The position numbers and the translations under genes were made by a program. 64,000 nt of DNA from Acanthaster planci. Its lineage: Eukaryota; Echinodermata; Asteroidea; Valvatida; Acanthasteridae. Shown here piece after piece: positions 60,821-64,000 of the stretch. Position 1 is the first letter of the stretch. Each line of letters starts with the position of its first letter. Below the pieces are notes generated by a model. The model was not told where the DNA came from, did no database searches, and worked only from the letters and a program-made list of their open reading frames with translations. The stretch is from positions 2,855,503 through 2,919,502 of the forward strand of contig NW_019091361.1 in NCBI RefSeq assembly GCF_001949145.1, in the 5' to 3' direction.

Positions 60821-61084
60821 CGTTTTGGTCGAAAGTTGGAGGTCAGATGGTGAAACTTAACAACGATCCTAAAAAAAATAAATATTAACAAAATCTGATC
60901 CCAGACGGAGATAAATAACAAGTCAAGAATCCGATTTGTAAAAGCTCTATGTGGAACTGTAAAGATGTTTTTTCACGTTACCTGGCCAAAATGCTTGTAC
61001 ATTAAGAAAAGGAGCAATTCACATTGGTACACTCCTATGTTTACCCCTAACCGAAAGGCTCATATCCTGCTCACTGTAACGAGC

Positions 61085-61262
61085 CTTAAGTCCAGTTTAT
61101 ACTTTCAGGCGAATGCGAAAACAAAGCGAATTACTTTGACGTAACGAAAAATTTGCTGCGAAATTTCGGTCGAGTTTAATGTGTTCAACTGAGCGCGAAT
61201 TCGCAGCGCAAATATTTGAGCTGATGTCAAAATTCGCTTTCGCGCTTGCTTTTACGCGCCAA
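61085..61262 (-). mobile_element. MITE, family 2, copy C
   Basis: On the minus strand it starts 'ggcgcgtaaaagcaagcg' and shares 'atttgcgctgcgaattcgcg', 'cacattaaactcg', 'cgaaattt', 'cgcattcgcctg' and a diverged terminus with copies A and B. It lies about 260 bases upstream of the start of NLR gene 2. Confidence 0.6.
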
Positions 61263-61499
61263 GACAAGAAGGATGAGTCCACACCATCCAGTCAACATTT
61301 CCCTATGGTCTCATACATTATATTGGATGGGATGGTGAAAGCCATTTTGAGGGTTATTGTTCACATTTTTGAGGGCTCACGAGGGTTGAATTAGGGAATT
61401 CGAACAGTTTGACACAAGACGACGTCACAATGATCTCATCTTTAAGGTTAGGCCATCTTTATGTGGTCACATATTCATCAAAATAAATAACAATTATTA

Positions 61500-62099
61500 G
61501 GTGATCAGCTTACACCTGTGATGCACTCATTAAAAAAATTCTTAAACTACACATCCCTTTTGCCAGTACTGACTGTTTTAAATATTCATTTCTCGTACAG
61601 CTTATGAGTGGAATAGTCTACCTGAACATGACATGTGTCCACATCTTTGAATATGTTTAAAAGCTATATCCTTGAATTTTTGACTCGTTAATTGATTTAT
61701 TTTTATCTTGCCTTCTACCATAGTTGTTTGATATTTTTCCTTTTTATAATGCACTCTTTTCATCTTTCTGCAGTTTATCGTCGAATGTGGCATATCTGAA
61801 CTACTTTTCTTCGTTTTTACTAGTTGGTTTCCTGTATTCGTTTTTCGTTGTAACTTTTGAATTTAACGCATTTTATCATAACTTTTGTTTCATTTCTTTC
61901 TTTTGTTAATTTTATCTCCTTTTCTGATTTGTTCTGTTAGTAATCTGTTTTGTATATATATTTATATATCATTAGTTTTATCATTTACTCGTTCTGTTTA
62001 TTTTATCCGGAAAGTGGTTTAAGATTGGCGGTACGGTCTCTACCACAACACTTGACATTGTCAGAAATACAACAATAATAATAATAATAATAATAATAA
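61500..62099 (+). mobile_element. LINE 3' end with trinucleotide tail
   Basis: Around 61590-61620 the frame reads SAYEWNSLPEH, the conserved end of many LINE ORF2 proteins, followed by a T-rich 3' UTR and an (ATA)n tail at 62073-62099. The 5' part is missing. Confidence 0.55.
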
Positions 62100-64000
62100 C
62101 CGTTTACCTCCGTAAATCGCAACCCAACAGGGATATGCCCATTAGTTGTTCAAACCCTTAAGCTGGTTGGGTACGTTGCTCATCCCCAGGAACTCGTCAT
62201 TTCCTTGTTTGACCTGACACAAACCGTAGTCGATGACGGCCTCTGGCTGGAGGAGGAATCCAGTTGGTACTGAAATGTCATTCATCTTTTCATTTTAATC
62301 CGATGAGAATTTGTACGCTGAAGCAAGAAGCAGACGTGCATGTTCCATTGTCTTTTGCAAACAAGGCAGTATGCATTATGTTTCGGCCACGTCTGTCGCA
62401 CGTACACACAGTTAATATTAACTTTGACCTTCCAATGGTCACGTGAGGTGCAACCAACATGCCTCTTTTGCATTGTATTTCTTCTACAACCCTGTTTACC
62501 CAAACCTTTGGAATATAAAATGTCTTTTCGTTTCGTGCTCGCTGATCCAAGGAGTTCAACTATGTTAATAGTATTGATGGTTGGGACTTTGCTCTCAAAG
62601 TATTTGTGATCATGCATACATAATCAAGTGTATAAATAGCACAGTGGACCCGACTGTGGTGTACGGAATAATAAATAAAGTACGGGACGTTTAACCCAGG
62701 AAAGGTTTTGAACTGAAACGTTCAAAATACATAGCAACTTCCGCCACAGTCACGTGATCACATGTCTACCACCCCCCTAATTGTCATTGCCAGTTCTTAT
62801 CGACATTCACTCGACTCTTGTTTTGTCATAGGGGCCTATTTACCTTGGACAGTTCCGAGCTGAAGTTTCACAAATGTCCCAAGCACTGCACACCTAGAGA
62901 TTTCTGAGGGGGTCCATCCATATCCCTAGCCGTAGGCCTATATAAATTATGTGAGGTTGTACTGCTACATGTATTTCCAATGGGTGTACAAGAACAAGAC
63001 AAGCGTGACGGAATCATGATAAAGGTCTGGGACGACCGCTTAATAATCCTACAATTGGGTCTCTATTTTAAAAAAAGGGGACCGAAAAGGACACACCGTT
63101 AGGGAAGCTTTCACACTGATAAGATGTTGTGATAAACAAACCACATAAATATCGTATAAACTGAAAGGATGTAAAACCCTAGCCTTCCACCGAACGACCG
63201 AGAAACTTTACTTTTAACGCCATCCCATCAGGGGTATCGCCCGAGGTATATGAGAAAATGAGAGGGTCCTACACCATAAAACGGCAAATAAATAAAAGGA
63301 AATCTTATTACAAAGCAGTGCATGCCCAAATACGTACAGCACTGGTAATTATGACTACATATCTAACGTAAAATCTGACATGCGCGAGTCGCAGAATCCC
63401 AATGATGGGCCTACGGCAAAGTTCCTATTGCTGAATATTTGTATGTTGACAATGATTTGCACAGTACATGTATTTACATCTCCGTCTCGTAGAAGACAAC
63501 CAACCTCTTCTTTGGCATGGAAGATGATTCAGTGAAAGATTTTTTATTAAATCTCCATGGTTAGACGAATTGACTCTAACCCCATCCCCACAGATCTTGC
63601 AATTCGCATCGCCGTGAACCGAGTATCAGGTCAACTTGCCCCTTATGAAGCTCCTTATAAACTCGCCCCTTATAAACTCGACCCTTGTGAACTCGAGACT
63701 GGCGACTTAACCCTTCAATCCTAGCAAAATTTGTTGGTGGTCAAGTTTGTGCTCAGATTGGGTCACGTGTTTTTAAATCCACAATTTAATCTTGTACTTT
63801 TTGTATCTTGTGTTTTACTTCTTATTTCTCCATTGAAGTACAGGGAATAATGTTATGTTCGGGACACACCGAACAAGACAACTGCCCGAAATCGGCCGTA
63901 CATGAGTAATTGTTCCACGAACCTCATTTCAATGTCACTTTTACAATTGAGTCAATACTTTTCCAAATGAAGCTTTGAATTCATATGTTTTGTACGAAAT
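62100..64000. other. Right-end DNA with no recognised gene
   Basis: No supported exon. A minus-strand frame at 62282-62617 is open but matches nothing I know. At 63650-63700 'cttataaactcg' is repeated in tandem two to three times with variation. Confidence 0.4.

Overview
This is eukaryotic, animal-type DNA: genes are split by GT-AG introns (one clear GC-AG), intergenic space is AT-rich, and there are LINE, SINE and MITE remnants. Multi-domain NACHT-LRR genes, a mu-crystallin, a cathepsin-L-fold protein and a UDP-galactopyranose mutase together suggest a marine invertebrate, probably an invertebrate deuterostome (amphioxus-, hemichordate- or sea-urchin-like). A cnidarian cannot be excluded from sequence alone. 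Single N characters at 1237, 20679 and 48759 mark contig joins. At two of them the sequence on either side is nearly the same, as expected when the two alleles of a very heterozygous animal were not merged.

Layout. 1-3.5 kb: duplicated and palindromic repeats and a MITE. 3.6-7.2 kb (+): the last six exons of a mu-crystallin/ketimine reductase gene whose N-terminal exons lie outside the window. 11.3-17.4 kb (+): a two-exon UDP-galactopyranose mutase whose first exon encodes a membrane anchor. 20.0-21.1 kb: a foldback element with 19-bp tandem arrays in its inverted arms. 21.3-26.6 kb (+): a five-exon cathepsin-L-fold gene in which the catalytic Cys is Ser (silicatein-like), with a LINE remnant in each of its first two introns. 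31.3-32.6 kb (+): a three-exon stand-alone death-domain protein. 38.1-46.7 kb (-): NLR gene 1 (NACHT plus RI-like LRRs behind a series of charged phase-1 linker exons). 48.2-49.3 kb: an allelic duplication across a gap. 51.9-60.8 kb (-): NLR gene 2, which assembles in phase as N-terminal basic region, ubiquitin-like domain, death domain, NACHT, and about 23 tandem 52-residue LRR units in one exon. 61-64 kb: MITE, LINE 3' end and otherwise unassigned DNA.

How the genes fit together. The right half looks like an innate-immunity cluster. Two NLRs on the minus strand lie near a small death-domain protein on the plus strand that could be an adaptor for the death-domain-bearing NLR (inference). The most unusual object is NLR gene 2: the ubiquitin-like fold is split over two exons and joined in phase to a death domain and a NACHT-LRR. 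The exon models come from splice-site and phase reasoning only, with no transcript evidence.
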